Assembly: GCA_918807975.1 (NCBI GenBank) | Contig: OU964918.1 | Coordinates: 49,522,477-49,586,476, forward strand | Source: Aplidium turbinatum | Taxonomy: Eukaryota; Chordata; Ascidiacea; Aplousobranchia; Polyclinidae | Direction of reading: 5' to 3' | DNA: 64,000 nt | In this document: one piece after another, positions 11,301-22,052 of the stretch | Numbering within the stretch: position 1 is the first letter of the stretch | How the letters are laid out: each line of letters starts with the position of its first letter | Program-made: the position numbers and the translations under genes | The notes under the pieces: generated by a model | Told to the model about the DNA's origin: nothing | What the model saw: only the letters and a program-made list of their open reading frames with translations | Databases searched by the model: none

Positions 11301-14300
11301 GTCCTAGATGTGTACGTGTAGTCGAAAACTTTTTCTATTTTGGTTTCTTTTATCATGATGAATGCCGTACGCAGTGTTGCTGAGTTTCGTATGCTCATAA
11401 TTGAAAAAAGTAAATTCTCTATCCAACTTACATTGTATAGAAAGACAGTCTCCTAGCTGTATTACCAAAGCACCGTAACATGCTCCTGATAGACGTCAAA
11501 GCGATGGTCTCAAGCATTATATTTACTAAAAATAGTTGATTTCTGCTGCTTAAGTTCCTAGATGCATTCACATATGAACTAGCTTGGAGTAAAGAAATTT
11601 TACGTCGGCTGACAGACAACCGGTGAAAGGGTCTTCTCAATGCCAAAGCGAGCATCGCTTTGATGCCTATCAGGAGCATGTCACGTTGCTTTGACAAGAC
11701 AGCTCGGAGACTGTCTTTCTGTATATTTGATCAATATCTCCAACCACATATCAATAGCAGTATGGCCATGAGGAAAGATCATCTTTTTGATAGAAAGTGA
11801 TATGTTCTATTGTTCTAGTTCGACACGATTGAACTGATTCAAGCGATGATGATGTTTTTCTTTTCAGGATGCTCTGAAAGCTGATGTCTTCTGCTACGAA
11901 GCGTTTGAGCGGCTCACTGAGCATCACATGCTCCGAGCTGAAGAGGAGCAAGATCTTCTTGACTCTCTACCGATGAAGAAGCAATGCAAGTCTGCTAAAG
12001 AACAGGAGTTACTTCAGTTTCTTTTCACCACAAAACTTAAAAAGGTCAGCAAAGGTTCGGTTTGGTGTACTTGTTAATCGTTGTAAACTCGATTTTGAGG
12101 GCAGTGTTACAATTAATAGTAAAACCTCTTGCCAATCACACAAAGTAAGCTAAGACGTTCCAATACCTTAAAATACAAAGTATATACAATAAGTAATTTC
12201 AATAAAAGCGAATGAAATTAAAGTACTTATGCCCAGTGTCTGTGCAGATTTAATGGTGTCTTTTTACATTGATTCAACGTCTGCAGAAGCTACACCAACC
12301 TGGCTCTCCATGACCTGTCCTGAAATCTGAACAATTCTCACAAACGAAAAAAGAAGAACGTCTGCAGACGTTTAGTCAATGTAATAATGAAGGTTTTGCT
12401 GTCTGGGTAGTTCATGTCATTCCAATTCCCTGCCAGTTGTGTAGGATTATTGCTGTTGACAACCAAACACTTTTTTTTCCAAACAATATTATTTCTCTAG
12501 TACAACAAGCCGGGGGAGTTTGTGGTACCACCGAGCATGGACAACTTTCACGAGAACCTTGACATCGCCACCAGTCTCGCCGAGCGACATTATTATAACT
12601 GCGAGTTTAGAACAAGCTTCAAAATCAGCGAAGGGTACGTACTACGACGTAGGCCTACAATAGTTAAGCGGCGACAGTTTTACATCATTTCAACGTCGAT
12701 GCGAAAAACGAAACTTTTGCTGGCTGGAAATGGTTTTAAAACCAATTTGGAACTGTCGTTGCGGATTAAATGTGAATGAAATGATGTCACGGACTAAAGC
12801 TTCAGGATATTGTCTTTGGTTTCACATTTCTTTGTCTCTTTGTCAATAGTTTGTGAGAAAACGGTGTGCTAAAATATCATGACATCATTCCTATTTCATA
12901 CTCGTACAATTTGAGACACAAGTTTATGCACTAAGTCACATTTTTTGAGTTGATATTAAATTTGAATGCCGCAGTTCAATGGTCGAAACATCAACCCGTA
13001 CAAAAGTCTCACAAACCGATTGATGCTTTCACACTAGCACAGTATCGTTCGGTATGTGGTTTGTTGTAATTTTCTGTGGTTTGCTTTGACGAGTTGCATT
13101 TGAACCTTTTTCTACTTTATAGTACAGTACTGTAATGTAAATAAGTTATACTTCAAACATGATCATCATGTTTTTCGAGGCTTTGCTAGGGAATGATTTC
13201 CTTGTTCAGAGTTTTAAAAGTTGATCCATACCACACCCAGTGCCTTCCTCTTCATGTAGCTCTCTTAGTGGAGTTGAAAGAAAGCAACAAACTGTTCTAT
13301 CTCGCCCACAAGCTCGTGGCAAAGTATCCTGACCTTCCTGTGAGTCATGTGACAGTTTTACAACCTGCGTTTTTCGCACATTTGTTCCACAAAGCAGCAG
13401 TGTACAACACGCGCTATCTGGGGCATGTACTTTTTCACAAGGTCCAATTCAATGTGTTTTCTGTTAAGCAAATCCAACAACGTATTACTTTTAGCTATTG
13501 GCTTCATTTGAAACTGTGCTGTGGCCCGTAAAGTAATGTGGACAACAAAAATAAGTTGCGTAACGTTATTATGACGAGACTGGTTAAAGATGGCTTGCTT
13601 GTTGCGCTGACCTAACCGCACATGAAATTATCTAGAACAGTACTTGTGTCTCACACCTTCGGTAAAGGAGACAACTCCGGATCAATACTATACAAGTATA
13701 CACACAGTAACTGTATACAATGCTAGTTTTGCTTTGACATTAAAAACACTGACTTTATATTTTTCACTACATGCTCAGATTTCATGGTATGCTGTGGGCT
13801 GCTATTATCTTCTTCAACCTCAGAAACAAGAACTATGTCGGAGATATTTATTGAAGACCACTCTGCTTGATAAGGTGGGTGGTCGGATGTATGGGGCAGC
13901 TACCGAATTAAAAAGGTCATGGTCATCTAGGTCAAAGGTCATTCGGTCTAGGTCAAAGGTCATTATTAAAGGTCAAAGATCATCAGTTCATTTCTTCAAT
14001 CAATATTAATACTGTAACACAGGAAAGTGCTTTTGTGTACCTTGGTGGTGTCGTTCAACGTGTCAGAAACAGTAATAGAAACATAGACTGTTCTATATGA
14101 TTTTACCACGCTTCTTTTCTTAAAGATGTGCTTCATTGCACGAAACCGATAATTAATCTAACCTTCTAAACTTGGCAGCTGTATGGCCCAGCGTGGTTGG
14201 CATACGGTCACTCCTTCGCCTCACAGAACGAGCACGACCAAGCGATGGCCGCTTACTTTACTGCATCGCAGCTAATGAAGGGGTGAGTTACCAACGATGA

Positions 14301-17289
14301 AAATGATAACTCATAACTACTGATTGTTTTTGATAACCGCAATTCTTGCAGTGTATTTTTCGAACATTTCCACTTGTTTTTTAATTGTTGCATTACAATT
14401 TTTGTGGAGAGGTAACCTCATTGACTCATTAGCAGATAAAATCAAGAAACGACACAGCGTTTACCATGATATACAAAAATAAACTAAATATTTAAATCGT
14501 TTTCGGCTATAGGCCTACCATACTACCACATGTTAGCCCATATCAACCATTTTAGCTACTGAATTATCACGTAAGTAATGAATTACGAAATGCAACTAGG
14601 CTTATTGTTGTATTGTATTTTTTTTTTCAAAATATGTCCTATTAAATGTATTAAAAATCTGTTTGTTACAAAATTTATCATCGAAATCAGTTTCTTCCTA
14701 TGACCTCAATCATGCCTCAGCGTAATAATCATTTTGTCACATTAGTCAGCTTCGCTGGTAATAAGCCTTTGATTACATTTGTGGATCCCAGGTGTCATTT
14801 GCCTTTCCTTTACATCGGCTTGGAGTACAGCGTGACCAACAACACCAAGCTAGCGGAGAAGTTCTTCGCCACAGCGCTTGAAGTTAGCCCAGATGATCCT
14901 CACGTGTTGCATGAAATGGCGGTGGCTCTTTATACGAATTCAAAGTAAGCGCGCAGGGTAGGATTCAAAGTGATTTATGTCTTCTCCTGTATGGTGTGTT
15001 AATATATTTCTCTGTAATGGGACACACTGGCAGACTATGGCAGTTGCATCATGTGTCATTGTTTTTCTATGCTCATCCAGAATCCAGATGAATCTCTACC
15101 AAAAATAAATAAGTGTACAATGTTAGACTAACTGTACTTAAATAAATTACATCTGTGGTTTGACAATTTTACTGATATGCGTAAATCAACAGTAGGTTGA
15201 ACTTGATCTTGCTTGAACTAGAGGTAGTATTATGTACGATCAATCATCCCATGAAAATGTGAGAAGGGGAGCAGTTAGTCTGTTCTGTTCGTTTATTCCA
15301 AAGAATAAAAAACGTATTGCAAGATGCTATGGTTCAACCCTCAGTAGTAACCGTACAGGCGTACACTTTTGACAACCTTTCAGCTACACGGCTGCGTTGA
15401 AGTACTTTATTAAAGCGCTGGAGCAGGTTCAAGTTCTCGGCAACGAAACCGTCATAGAGGAATGGGAGCCCCTATTGAACAATATGGGGCACACATACAG
15501 GTGAGTGGGTGAAGCACACGACGTAAAAGCCAGTCCGTCTTTTGCCAATGAACCACCAGCGTCTCTCTCAAACTCATTCTCTGCAGGAAACTTAAGAACT
15601 ACCGTCGCGCTCTGGACTGCCACAGGCAAGCTTTGGTACTCGTCCCTCATTCATCAGATACGTACTCCGCCATCGGACTGGTGTATAGCTACTTGGGTGA
15701 ATACAGTGAGGCTATCGAGTACCTTCATAAGGTAAGCACACTATCTGTTTCAAAGTTATTAAAAATCGTACCAAACTTTGTGAAATTACCCTACCAAGGT
15801 AAACGTCTCTTTCAATTATGAGCAGGTGAAATGGCTTGTGATTTGAAATTTTTAAAGCGTTTTTGCCAAAATTGCAACTGAGGGTACTTGCAACTAGTGA
15901 CATGAGGAAAACCCAAAATGAGATGGAGAGACAAGATTTACAAAGAATGTAGAACAATAAACTGGTACGGTACATAAAAACACACGATCGACTGGATTGG
16001 CAAGAAAAAGTGAAGGCCTTCGCTCAGCAGTAAGCTGCCACAAGCTGAAAATGATGATAATGAAAATGTCTTTGACTGCATGTCAAATTAAACGAGACCT
16101 CAGGAAGCTACTTTGAACTAACCCAGCCAGTATTTCAACGTCTGCAGACGTTGAATCCATGTAAAAAAGGACTGATTTGCTTACTGGGAAATAAAGCTAA
16201 CGTCTGAACAGTAAGTTTTGCTTTACAGTCACTAGGTCTTCGGCGAGATGATGTGTTCACGTCAAGCCTCCTAGAAACTGTCATTCAAAGGTTTTCTGAA
16301 ATCGACCAGCCCATATGCGGGCCCATGGAGCCGGAGGGCCCGGCGCCCCCTCTTCCTCATCGTCCGTACAAAGGTTCGGTCATCTTGATTTTTCAATAAC
16401 ATATTTACGTAGCATATTTTGCTTTAAGGGCGATAGTTTTGGTAGTAGGTTGTTAAAATTTTAATTGAATTTTTTCATTGTTGTAATTTTCAAACCCTGG
16501 TAATGTTAAAATCCATTATGTCTCCTGGGGAAGACTGTATAAAGGAATTAAGAAGTAACACTTGTAACTTAAGAGTTTTATGAGGTTGCATATCATTTTG
16601 CGACCCGGTCCGACAACTTTCTCGCAATAATTTTGTGCGATGTTTCAACTGAGACCACAGAATACACAACCAAGCATTTCTTTTCCCCATTTTTCTTCAA
16701 ATAAGCCTGGTCTTTCACAGCTTCAATTGCAAGTTCCTGTCTCAGGTTATCCTTCAATATTTCTTCCTACACTTTTTTTGTAGTCAATCAACCGCAACCT
16801 ACTTTTACAATTTCGAAACTTGGTTTTGAAAACCGTCCGCTCTTCAACCAGTGGCTTATGGCAGGTCATTCACCACCAGACTTAAGTCCGACGTTCATAA
16901 AATTCTTTAACTGCAATCAATGTTTAGTTTTGTGAAACGGTAATGAACTTCTACAACTGAAGTTTAAATTGTTTTCAGATTCAGCGTTGAAATTCAGTGG
17001 AAAGAAAACCGCTTTCGTTGACGTCACTGTTTCGCCTGGGGATTCCAGCGACATGACCATGGACGATGATAGTCGTTTGTTCGTGGAAGGGGTTTCGGGG
17101 ATACAATCTCTTGGGGCGGACACACCAAGGTCAACTGACGCTTTGGTCGAAGAGGAAAGTGGGTCACAGACATGCAGTACTTCGTCAACCGTGCCCAGTG
17201 GTCCCCAAGGGGTGAGGACACGATCGTTCGCAGCTGGGGCGGTTGTCTCAACCGATGATGACATTGAAATGGACGATTATACGGACTGA
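5375..17289 (+). CDS. CDC16: CDC16 (APC6), TPR subunit of the anaphase-promoting complex
   Basis: This is a subunit of the APC/C ubiquitin ligase that triggers anaphase and mitotic exit. I assembled 15 coding exons: 5375-5455, 6240-6294, 9875-9989, 10497-10641, 10948-11031, 11868-12044, 12501-12634, 13210-13339, 13779-13874, 14179-14282, 14792-14944, 15384-15500, 15587-15731, 16229-16373, 16979-17289. They total 1992 nt (663 residues), all in phase. Human CDC16 has about 620 residues. Diagnostic segments include YKSALFWADK, DVYHLAQC, RYLAAKCY, CYEAFERLTEHHML, SLAERHYYNCEF, YGPAWLAYGHSFA, HDQAMAAYFTASQLMKG, LYIGLEYSVTNN, EWEPLLNNMGH and SLGLRRDDVF, which are the tandem TPR repeats. The C-terminal ~100 residues are rich in Ser, Asp and Glu and end DDDIEMDDYTD, like the acidic tail of the family. 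The start is the first ATG in the exon joining to YKSALFW. Intron 2 (6295-9874) uses a GC donor and contains a LINE. Confidence 0.95.
6295..6300 (+). promoter_or_regulatory. Non-canonical GC splice donor of CDC16 intron 2
   Basis: Exon 2 ends ...TCACAAT and is followed by GCAAGT, the preferred GC-AG donor consensus. Phase 1 joins to exon 3 at 9875 (ACCAG...) to give SLSQ-Y-QTCDVYHLAQC, which matches the CDC16 family. No GT donor nearby keeps the frame. Confidence 0.8.
6413..9695 (+). mobile_element. Young LINE insertion in CDC16 intron 2
   Basis: The element spans about 30 bp upstream of the ORF to a (GAA)n-type tail, ACGAAGAAGAAGAAGATGG, at about 9678-9695. It lies in the sense direction of CDC16. 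It is visibly richer in G+C than the AT-rich intron around it, marking a foreign segment. A convincing target-site duplication is not visible. ATGGCT occurs just outside both ends but is too short to trust. Only one ORF is present, with no gag-like ORF1 upstream, so the copy may be 5'-truncated or belong to a single-ORF family. Confidence 0.85.
6437..9598 (+). CDS. LINE endonuclease-reverse transcriptase, intact 1053-codon ORF
   Basis: The protein copies the element's RNA into DNA at a nicked target. An N-terminal apurinic-like endonuclease has N66 (LQLNAEG), E94 (LLQETHC), AGDFN at about 180-184, DLAFA and a C-terminal SQHRPS in place of the usual SDH. The reverse transcriptase follows: KAPGPDNI, IPKPHKPQEDPKSYRPISLL, EQAGFRQGRSTVDQ, FLDLTAAYDTVWH, NGVPQGSVLAPLLF, and the catalytic YADD at about 698-701. 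The thumb is YLGVVLDRSLTYRQH. The C-terminus has a CECG...H...CNC zinc-knuckle-like cluster near 1008-1023. No stop or frameshift interrupts it. It most resembles the jockey/I-like group, but the clade is not certain. The N-terminal ~55 residues before RRPTILQLN may be upstream sequence rather than true protein; an internal ATG (KMRNE) could also be used. Confidence 0.9.
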   Translation: MYMAHGSCHLHAVPPVSSIIKMRNEDCQNRTSTRSAQHKTPREPLFSERGSPTVDKYRRPTILQLNAEGITSSKIDVIEQLAHKNRALVILLQETHCTSADKLVIPHYSLAGSTQSRKHGLATFVHESLNWTLANSSVNEEIEWVCVSIENYNIINVYKPPSSRLNPSSIPAFPSPSIYAGDFNCQHTDWGYKYINSDGESLATWAANNNLALLYNPKDPASFWSGRWGTGTNPDLAFASMDTDSSLPDRRVLEKFPRSQHRPSLITAPKLVSPIPSAPVKRWNFRKANWNRYSLITNQNVAELPSPSTANVDEAYQDFCRAIKSAAKQAIPRGRRKNYTPCWDSECENLYRSYVRASPGAASTSAATKLLDRLDSRRLERWKNTVNTIDFTHSSRIAWSTVNNLTGRSARPSRQCPVTANNIASELVKNGTYKIGDRKFSKLVKRETSDLWKIPTPDEESISDEFTSDEFTAALQSTKTRKAPGPDNICPELVLHAGTAMKSWLRKFLSSCLCQLKIPKIWRRAKVVAIPKPHKPQEDPKSYRPISLLCIPFKIFERLIYTRVEPIIDPLLPREQAGFRQGRSTVDQVTLLTQDIEDCFEAKKKAGAVFLDLTAAYDTVWHQGLTCKLLRLLPDRHMVRMIMELVYNRSFTLTTGSGKPSRLRRLKNGVPQGSVLAPLLFNIYTHDLPITVSAKYAYADDLAILHLSNHWETLEGTLNQDMSTLSAYLQRWRLKLSETKTVTTAFHLNNREAKRELKISTNGKTLPFCPNPKYLGVVLDRSLTYRQHLESLRKKISTRTALLRRLAGSGWGAGVDTLRIATIALVHAPAEYCAPVWSRSAHCHQIDTAINDALRIVTGCLRPTPSENLPVLAGIQPAELRREEAILSLSRRATNPNHLLYSSLYESVNEKPRRLKSRHPFVRAAQLLMKSAEDQSISAATWADHQWSSEWKKNSSRLQSFISDTSHHPTGMHLPRKAWVRLNRLRTGVGLFRFNMHKWGMAPSTICECGMEEQTADHTICNCAIYHAPNGVRGLRELDDESIQWLLDTCPNI
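12232..12412. mobile_element. Palindromic MITE copy in CDC16 intron 6
   Basis: The ends are CCCAGTGTCTGTGCAGA on the left and GTTTTGCTGTCTGGG on the right. Subterminal inverted segments read TTTTTACATTGATTCAACGTCTGCAG on one side and AACGTCTGCAGACGTTTAGTCAATGTAA on the other. It is the longest copy of a family repeated through this window, and it has about 75 bp of unique sequence between the arms. No transposase is present. Confidence 0.65.
16122..16188. mobile_element. Palindromic MITE copy in CDC16 intron 13
   Basis: A compact copy starting CCCAGCCAGTATTTC, with the core palindrome AACGTCTGCAGACGTT at 16137-16152 and ending GATTTGCTTACTGGG. It is the same family as 12232-12412 and the copies in the large intron after 42779. 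Confidence 0.65.
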
Positions 17290-19944
17290 CGAAATTGTAA
17301 TTCGTTTGCGAAAATTGCACGGCTCCAGACAGGTCCGACAAGTCGATTGCCATTTCCGAAGCGAGTTGTCGTTTGAGGTCGGCACTTGCTATCTATATTC
17401 AAAGCCTACGCCAAATGATCGAGTGCGCGTTTCTTCTTCACACCCGTGCGGAGTGTTCACAGTTGTGGCTTGTTTCTGTCACACTTTTGTGAAACTTGTA
17501 TGAGCGTCAGAGATGTACAGTTCGAACTAAAGGAGCGAGCCTGCAGTTTGTAAAAGCCACTTTGTGAATGCATCATTGACCCAGTTACAGACACAAAAAA
17601 TAGCTTTTCTCATTTTTTACACAGGAAGGTGTTTAAGTCATAACCAAACCCCGCAGTTTACAGCCATGAGAACCATTTTTTGCAAAGTTCATGTGATGAA
17701 AGTTGCCTTCTCGCACACATTAACCCCACGACCAAGTAAATCGTCGAAGCACAAGACGCAAAGCACCCATCTTTTTACCGTGAATCATTTATTATTCCTG
17801 GAGATTTTGATACACTGCTCAGTGCTCATTTTACACAGCAATCTAATCATGTTGATTAACGTGGCACAGAAAGTTCAGCAAGCAAATAGAAGACAGGTTA
17901 CAACTAAAAAGCTTAATTTGTGTTTTCGACTACCGGTAGCCTACTTCATAACTTACAATGTTGGCTGTTTGATGTCACCTTCACCATCTCCTTGCATCCT
18001 AACCACACTTGGCACAAAAGCGATCTGAACTTACTGGTTATTTTGTTGTTAAAATGCAACAAAATTTTATTGAGTGGTTGATTGCTGTGTTAAAAAATTA
18101 TTCAAATTAAAATACTGTATTTCTTTATGCTCTTTCGTGTGAAATATATTAAACGTAAGACAATGGAAAATTAAGTGGTAACGGAGTGTAGTGGTAGTAC
18201 AAGGAGCTTTCCAAAGAAATGTGTTTAATTTTGGAGCTCCTGATACTTGTTACAAGATTTAATTCCACTATAAATGAGCAAGAAAACGAAAAAAACTGCT
18301 ATTTTTTAGACACACAAGTTCATATGGTTACATGTACGGCTATGCGGTTGGTTTATATCATTATTACTTGTGGGCAATTTGGTAGCAATGTGTCGTTGCT
18401 CTAGACTCGTCACGAGCAGTTCTTGGAGCATATTTGGACTTTAGTCTGTTTATAAAAAAAAAGGTAAAATGTTCTTTACTAAATTTGTAACATGTTACAA
18501 ATTCACCCCAAGAGGTAAGCTATTGAAGTGTTGTATTGTCATTTTGTACATTTTTTTTTTTTTTTTGTAATTTAACGTACCGTATTTTTGTTTATCCTGC
18601 CGGCAAAAAGTTGAGAAATGCAAATCGCTGTATGTTTTGTTCATTTCTACGGCTTGTTGAATCTGATACTGCCCGCTGTACGTGTTCTACTGAGGTCGAG
18701 TTATCGGTTCATTCCAGAAAACAAACACAGCCTGCACATAACAGAATCTCAATATTTGCGGCCAGGTAAAACTAGAAATACGTTTATTTTTCTTCCGATA
18801 AGACAAGTCAGTTGAAAACATATTGACACTCAAAACAGATTCATTAATTTAAATGCAGACAGCGTTCATTCGAACAAACATAATGAAGACATGCAGCGAA
18901 CAGTGTTAAACAAGAAGTATACAGCAACAGGATCAAACGATTCAGCAAAGACTGGAATTAAGACGTGATCTTAGATATAGCCTACAGTAGCTTATGATCA
19001 ATAAATAAATCTTGGCGAGATATGTAGCTTTGTAATCATTTTTTTCATTTGTAATCACATTTTTCAGTTTCCATACGACCATGTAGTGCACTGTACTTTT
19101 AAATCTTAATTTTAGGTAGTTTATCATTACGATGAGCAGTTTTCGCGGTCGGTGTAGTATGCAATCTGCAGCAAGTTGGGTTAGCTTCTAGCTGTATCAG
19201 TAGTATCACCCACCATTTCACCCAAGGTAGACGTAGGGGCAATGGGGCATGCATGTACATCAAACGTATATTTTGTTTATGCTGCCTGCTAAAAATATGC
19301 GGCATCTGAAAAGTACCGGTCGTAGATATGCATGTGTTCTACTCGCTGTCGGTACAAAAGTAAGAAACACTCTCACAAAGAAATAAGCAGAAGCCTAGCA
19401 TAGACTGCTCAAAAAAGAAAGAAGCCTCATATGCTGTAACAATTTTAAAAACCACGACTATCTACTGACCGGCTTTCGTTAGAATTATTTTAAAGGAGCA
19501 GTATCACAAAAACACATCCGTGCAACTTTTCATTCAATGCGCTTTTTTATTTTCCAATACTTCGATCCAGATAGACAAAAAAGCACATCCTCAAAATTAT
19601 AGAAGTAGACCGATGCCATTCACCACGACCTCAGGCAAGAAATAACAATGTAGCTGCGGTACAGAAGTCAGGCTAAAGACAACGAACAAAAAGATAAAAT
19701 GAATGTCAAGTAAAGAATTGCACAAGAAAATAAACGTGGTTGGTACGTGATTGATTGACAAGAGCCTTCTGTTGGTGCCGTTCAGACCAGTCAACATTGA
19801 CTGAGAAAGCATGTTTCAGGAAATTTGTGTATAAGACCTAAAATTTTTGCAGATTGGGATCTTTTATGTTAAATAGTTGAAACAAGACAGTGGTAAGACG
19901 TTGGGAAAAGGAGCCTAGGAATAGACAATCGAACAACAGTAAGC
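17290..19944. other. CDC16 3' region and convergent spacer to CHMP7
   Basis: The CDC16 stop is at 17287-17289. The first plausible poly(A) signal I see is ATTAAA at 18106-18111. A 154-codon ORF at 17564-18028 has no recognisable features and is probably 3' UTR. Between 18200 and 19944 I see AT-rich sequence with no gene. CHMP7 runs in from the right on the opposite strand. Confidence 0.5.
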
Positions 19945-19950
19945 TTTATT
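19945..19950 (-). terminator. Candidate poly(A) signal of CHMP7
   Basis: AATAAA on the minus strand, about 345 nt beyond the CHMP7 stop codon. It is a plausible 3' end signal. Its use is inferred. Confidence 0.5.
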
Positions 19951-20294
19951 TATCAAACTAACAAAATGTATATCAGTTTTTCGTGAATCTTGTGACATTA
20001 AAAAAAAACACTGCAAAATCGAAAAAAAATGTCTTTCAATTATACGCAAATGATGGCAATAAAAAAAACTTGTTTTGATAGAACTACATTAGTATCACTT
20101 GGGATTTTAAAAGCGAGTTTTATTCTGCACCGCTTCAAAACCATAATTAGTTGCCAACCTATTGCTGCAACAGCTGGAAACTCCTATAAGCTAAGGTAAC
20201 CTTGGGAGAAGTGGCAAGACTAGATGCTTGGACCAGCAACAAGAGTGTGAGTTTCTGATTTCATGAAGCACCAAATGGGAATGTGTAACCGAAG

Positions 20295-21653
20295 TTAATG
20301 AGATAGCTGACCAGAGCTTTTTCTTGGAGAAACCTGGCGGGTTTTGCTTGTTTTGACAGGAGAGCGAGTTGACACTGTGCTCATTCCTGACACTAATTTC
20401 GCGATGTCTGCGTCTGTTTGATTTGACATGATTCCAGTTTCTTCACACAAAAGTTTTGATAATTCTTTTTCTAATTCTTCGTTAGAAACGCTGTCATCTG
20501 ACACGGACGTCGCTAAAGTTGCAGAGATTTCTTCTTGGTTTTCGAGAAGCGAATTAACGTCGTCCATCGTTGATTCAACAGTTTCTATATCCAGGCCATT
20601 TTCACGCACGGTTTTGTTGTATGTGGCCACCCCTGCCTTGTATGCTTCCACAATCATCTGGTCAGTTTTGCACTGTTCAATCTTGTCAAGCAGTTGTTGG
20701 ATGTTGTCTAGGGATATTTCTTTGTTTTTTACGCTGGTCTCGGCACGTTGCTTTTGGCGCAAAGCACTTTTAGCCGAAATTCGTTCACCATTTCTCAAGC
20801 ACTCTCGGGCGGTCTGAACCAGTTTGCTCTGGTCTTGGTGCAAGATAGAAATTTGCTTTTCCAATTCTTTTCGAGTTTCTTCCAGTTTCATTATTCCCAT
20901 GTCGTATTCGGACACTGGGTCAACAATGTCAGAATGTGTCTTGACAAATTTCACGTATTTCTCTGAACTATAGTGATTAGTCACGGCATTGTTTTCATTT
21001 TTAAACACAATCACTTTTTTATCCCTTTCTAACGTTAAAAGAAGAAACTCCATATCTTTTTCACTGTTAGCCAGATCAGCACACGACGACAACAAACCAG
21101 ACAGTGATATGATGTGCAAATTGCCAGGAATATGTGAATGCATTGATTGCATTTTCTCCAGCAGCGACAAACACTTGATGGAAAGGGATTTTTCACAAAT
21201 ATAGGATATCGTTTTATTCCCAGCGGATTTGATCGGACTTAGACTCTTTAACGGGCTGAGCATTTTACCAGCAACCCACATCGTTGGTTTGCGAACCAAC
21301 ATATTCATCCCCCATCCTACCCATGACGCGTTTCGAGCAATATCACCGATATATTCCGAAGCTGGGACCAGTAGTTTGTTATTGATCATGTGATCCCAAA
21401 TCACTTGTAATCCAAGTGGTGTTCGGCCCTTTCTTTCTACCCATAATTTAACGGTGTTGAAGTTAACACAGACCGAAGCACTGTTAGAACATAAATCTGT
21501 GATTAAGTTTACCCAAAATTCAATTTTGTTTTTCCAATGTTCGGGATTTACAGAAAAGTCCGCTGGAAAATCCGAAAACAAAAAGTCCATACGCTCTTCA
21601 TCATCCCAACAATCAACAAGATCTTTGGCCAGCTTCGTGTGACCTTGATTCAT
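20295..21653 (-). CDS. CHMP7: CHMP7, ESCRT-III protein of the nuclear envelope
   Basis: CHMP7 recruits ESCRT-III to the inner nuclear membrane for nuclear-envelope sealing, and also acts in endosomal sorting. The 452-residue protein (human about 453) is one uninterrupted coding exon. The N-terminal half holds the CHMP7-specific winged-helix region: ERMDFLFSDFP, W..KIEFWVNLI, GRTPLGLQVIWDHM, and then WVGWGMNMLVRKP, the hydrophobic patch that binds membrane. From about residue 250 the Snf7/ESCRT-III core follows: DMGIMKLEETRKELEKQI, basic helices (ARECLRNGERISAKSALRQK), LLDKIEQCKTDQMIVEAYKAG, and the acidic NEELEKELSKLLCEE near the C-terminus. The last 25 residues are basic and Ser-rich. The start ATG is the first one after a splice-acceptor-like site at 21677-21680. 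The gene is convergent with CDC16 and tandem with the small membrane gene upstream. Confidence 0.95.
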   Translation of the reverse strand: MNQGHTKLAKDLVDCWDDEERMDFLFSDFPADFSVNPEHWKNKIEFWVNLITDLCSNSASVCVNFNTVKLWVERKGRTPLGLQVIWDHMINNKLLVPASEYIGDIARNASWVGWGMNMLVRKPTMWVAGKMLSPLKSLSPIKSAGNKTISYICEKSLSIKCLSLLEKMQSMHSHIPGNLHIISLSGLLSSCADLANSEKDMEFLLLTLERDKKVIVFKNENNAVTNHYSSEKYVKFVKTHSDIVDPVSEYDMGIMKLEETRKELEKQISILHQDQSKLVQTARECLRNGERISAKSALRQKQRAETSVKNKEISLDNIQQLLDKIEQCKTDQMIVEAYKAGVATYNKTVRENGLDIETVESTMDDVNSLLENQEEISATLATSVSDDSVSNEELEKELSKLLCEETGIMSNQTDADIAKLVSGMSTVSTRSPVKTSKTRQVSPRKSSGQLSH

Positions 21654-21690
21654 TTTATAAAGTTTTCTTCGTTTTCCTGCAACAAAAACA
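21654..21690 (-). promoter_or_regulatory. Splice acceptor 23 nt before the CHMP7 start codon
   Basis: On the minus strand, TTTTTGTTGCAG is followed by GGAAAACGAAG...ATAAA and then ATG at 21653. It is either the 3' end of a 5'-UTR intron or a spliced-leader trans-splice acceptor. Both are possible and the sequence alone does not decide. Confidence 0.55.
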
Positions 21691-21928
21691 TGTATGGGTC
21701 TATAAATTATTCAAAAATAAACAGCAATTTGCACACATGCTTGCAACTATCGTAAAAAATGAAAACCTCTGGAAGAAACAATGGCTAATTAAACCATAAC
21801 TTCTATTAAAATTTGTTGGTACCATGCTAAAGATCAGCCCTCAGTTACTTTACAAGATCAGTTTCACTTAAAAAAAAGTGAAATATGCAAATTAATGAAT
21901 TGTTATGCAAATTCAACTCGATCGTGTT

Positions 21929-21934
21929 TTATTT
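21929..21934 (-). terminator. Candidate poly(A) signal of the small membrane gene
   Basis: AATAAA on the minus strand, about 120 nt beyond the stop at 22053-22055 and about 280 nt before the CHMP7 start. It suggests that the two same-strand genes are separate transcription units rather than a tight operon. Confidence 0.4.
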
Positions 21935-22052
21935 TGTTTAAACAACTTAATAGTAGAGAAAAGAGGATTGTTTACCACCACTGTGGCATCACAAACTGCG
22001 AGATACTGCAGAAACGTTGTTTGACTTTCAAATCAAATTAATAAAATAATAT

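Noticed and set aside
17564-18028. 154-codon ORF after CDC16
   Set aside because: No recognisable motif, composition of random AT-rich sequence, and it lies in the probable CDC16 3' UTR.
20428-20817. 129-codon + strand ORF inside CHMP7
   Set aside because: Antisense shadow of the CHMP7 coding exon.
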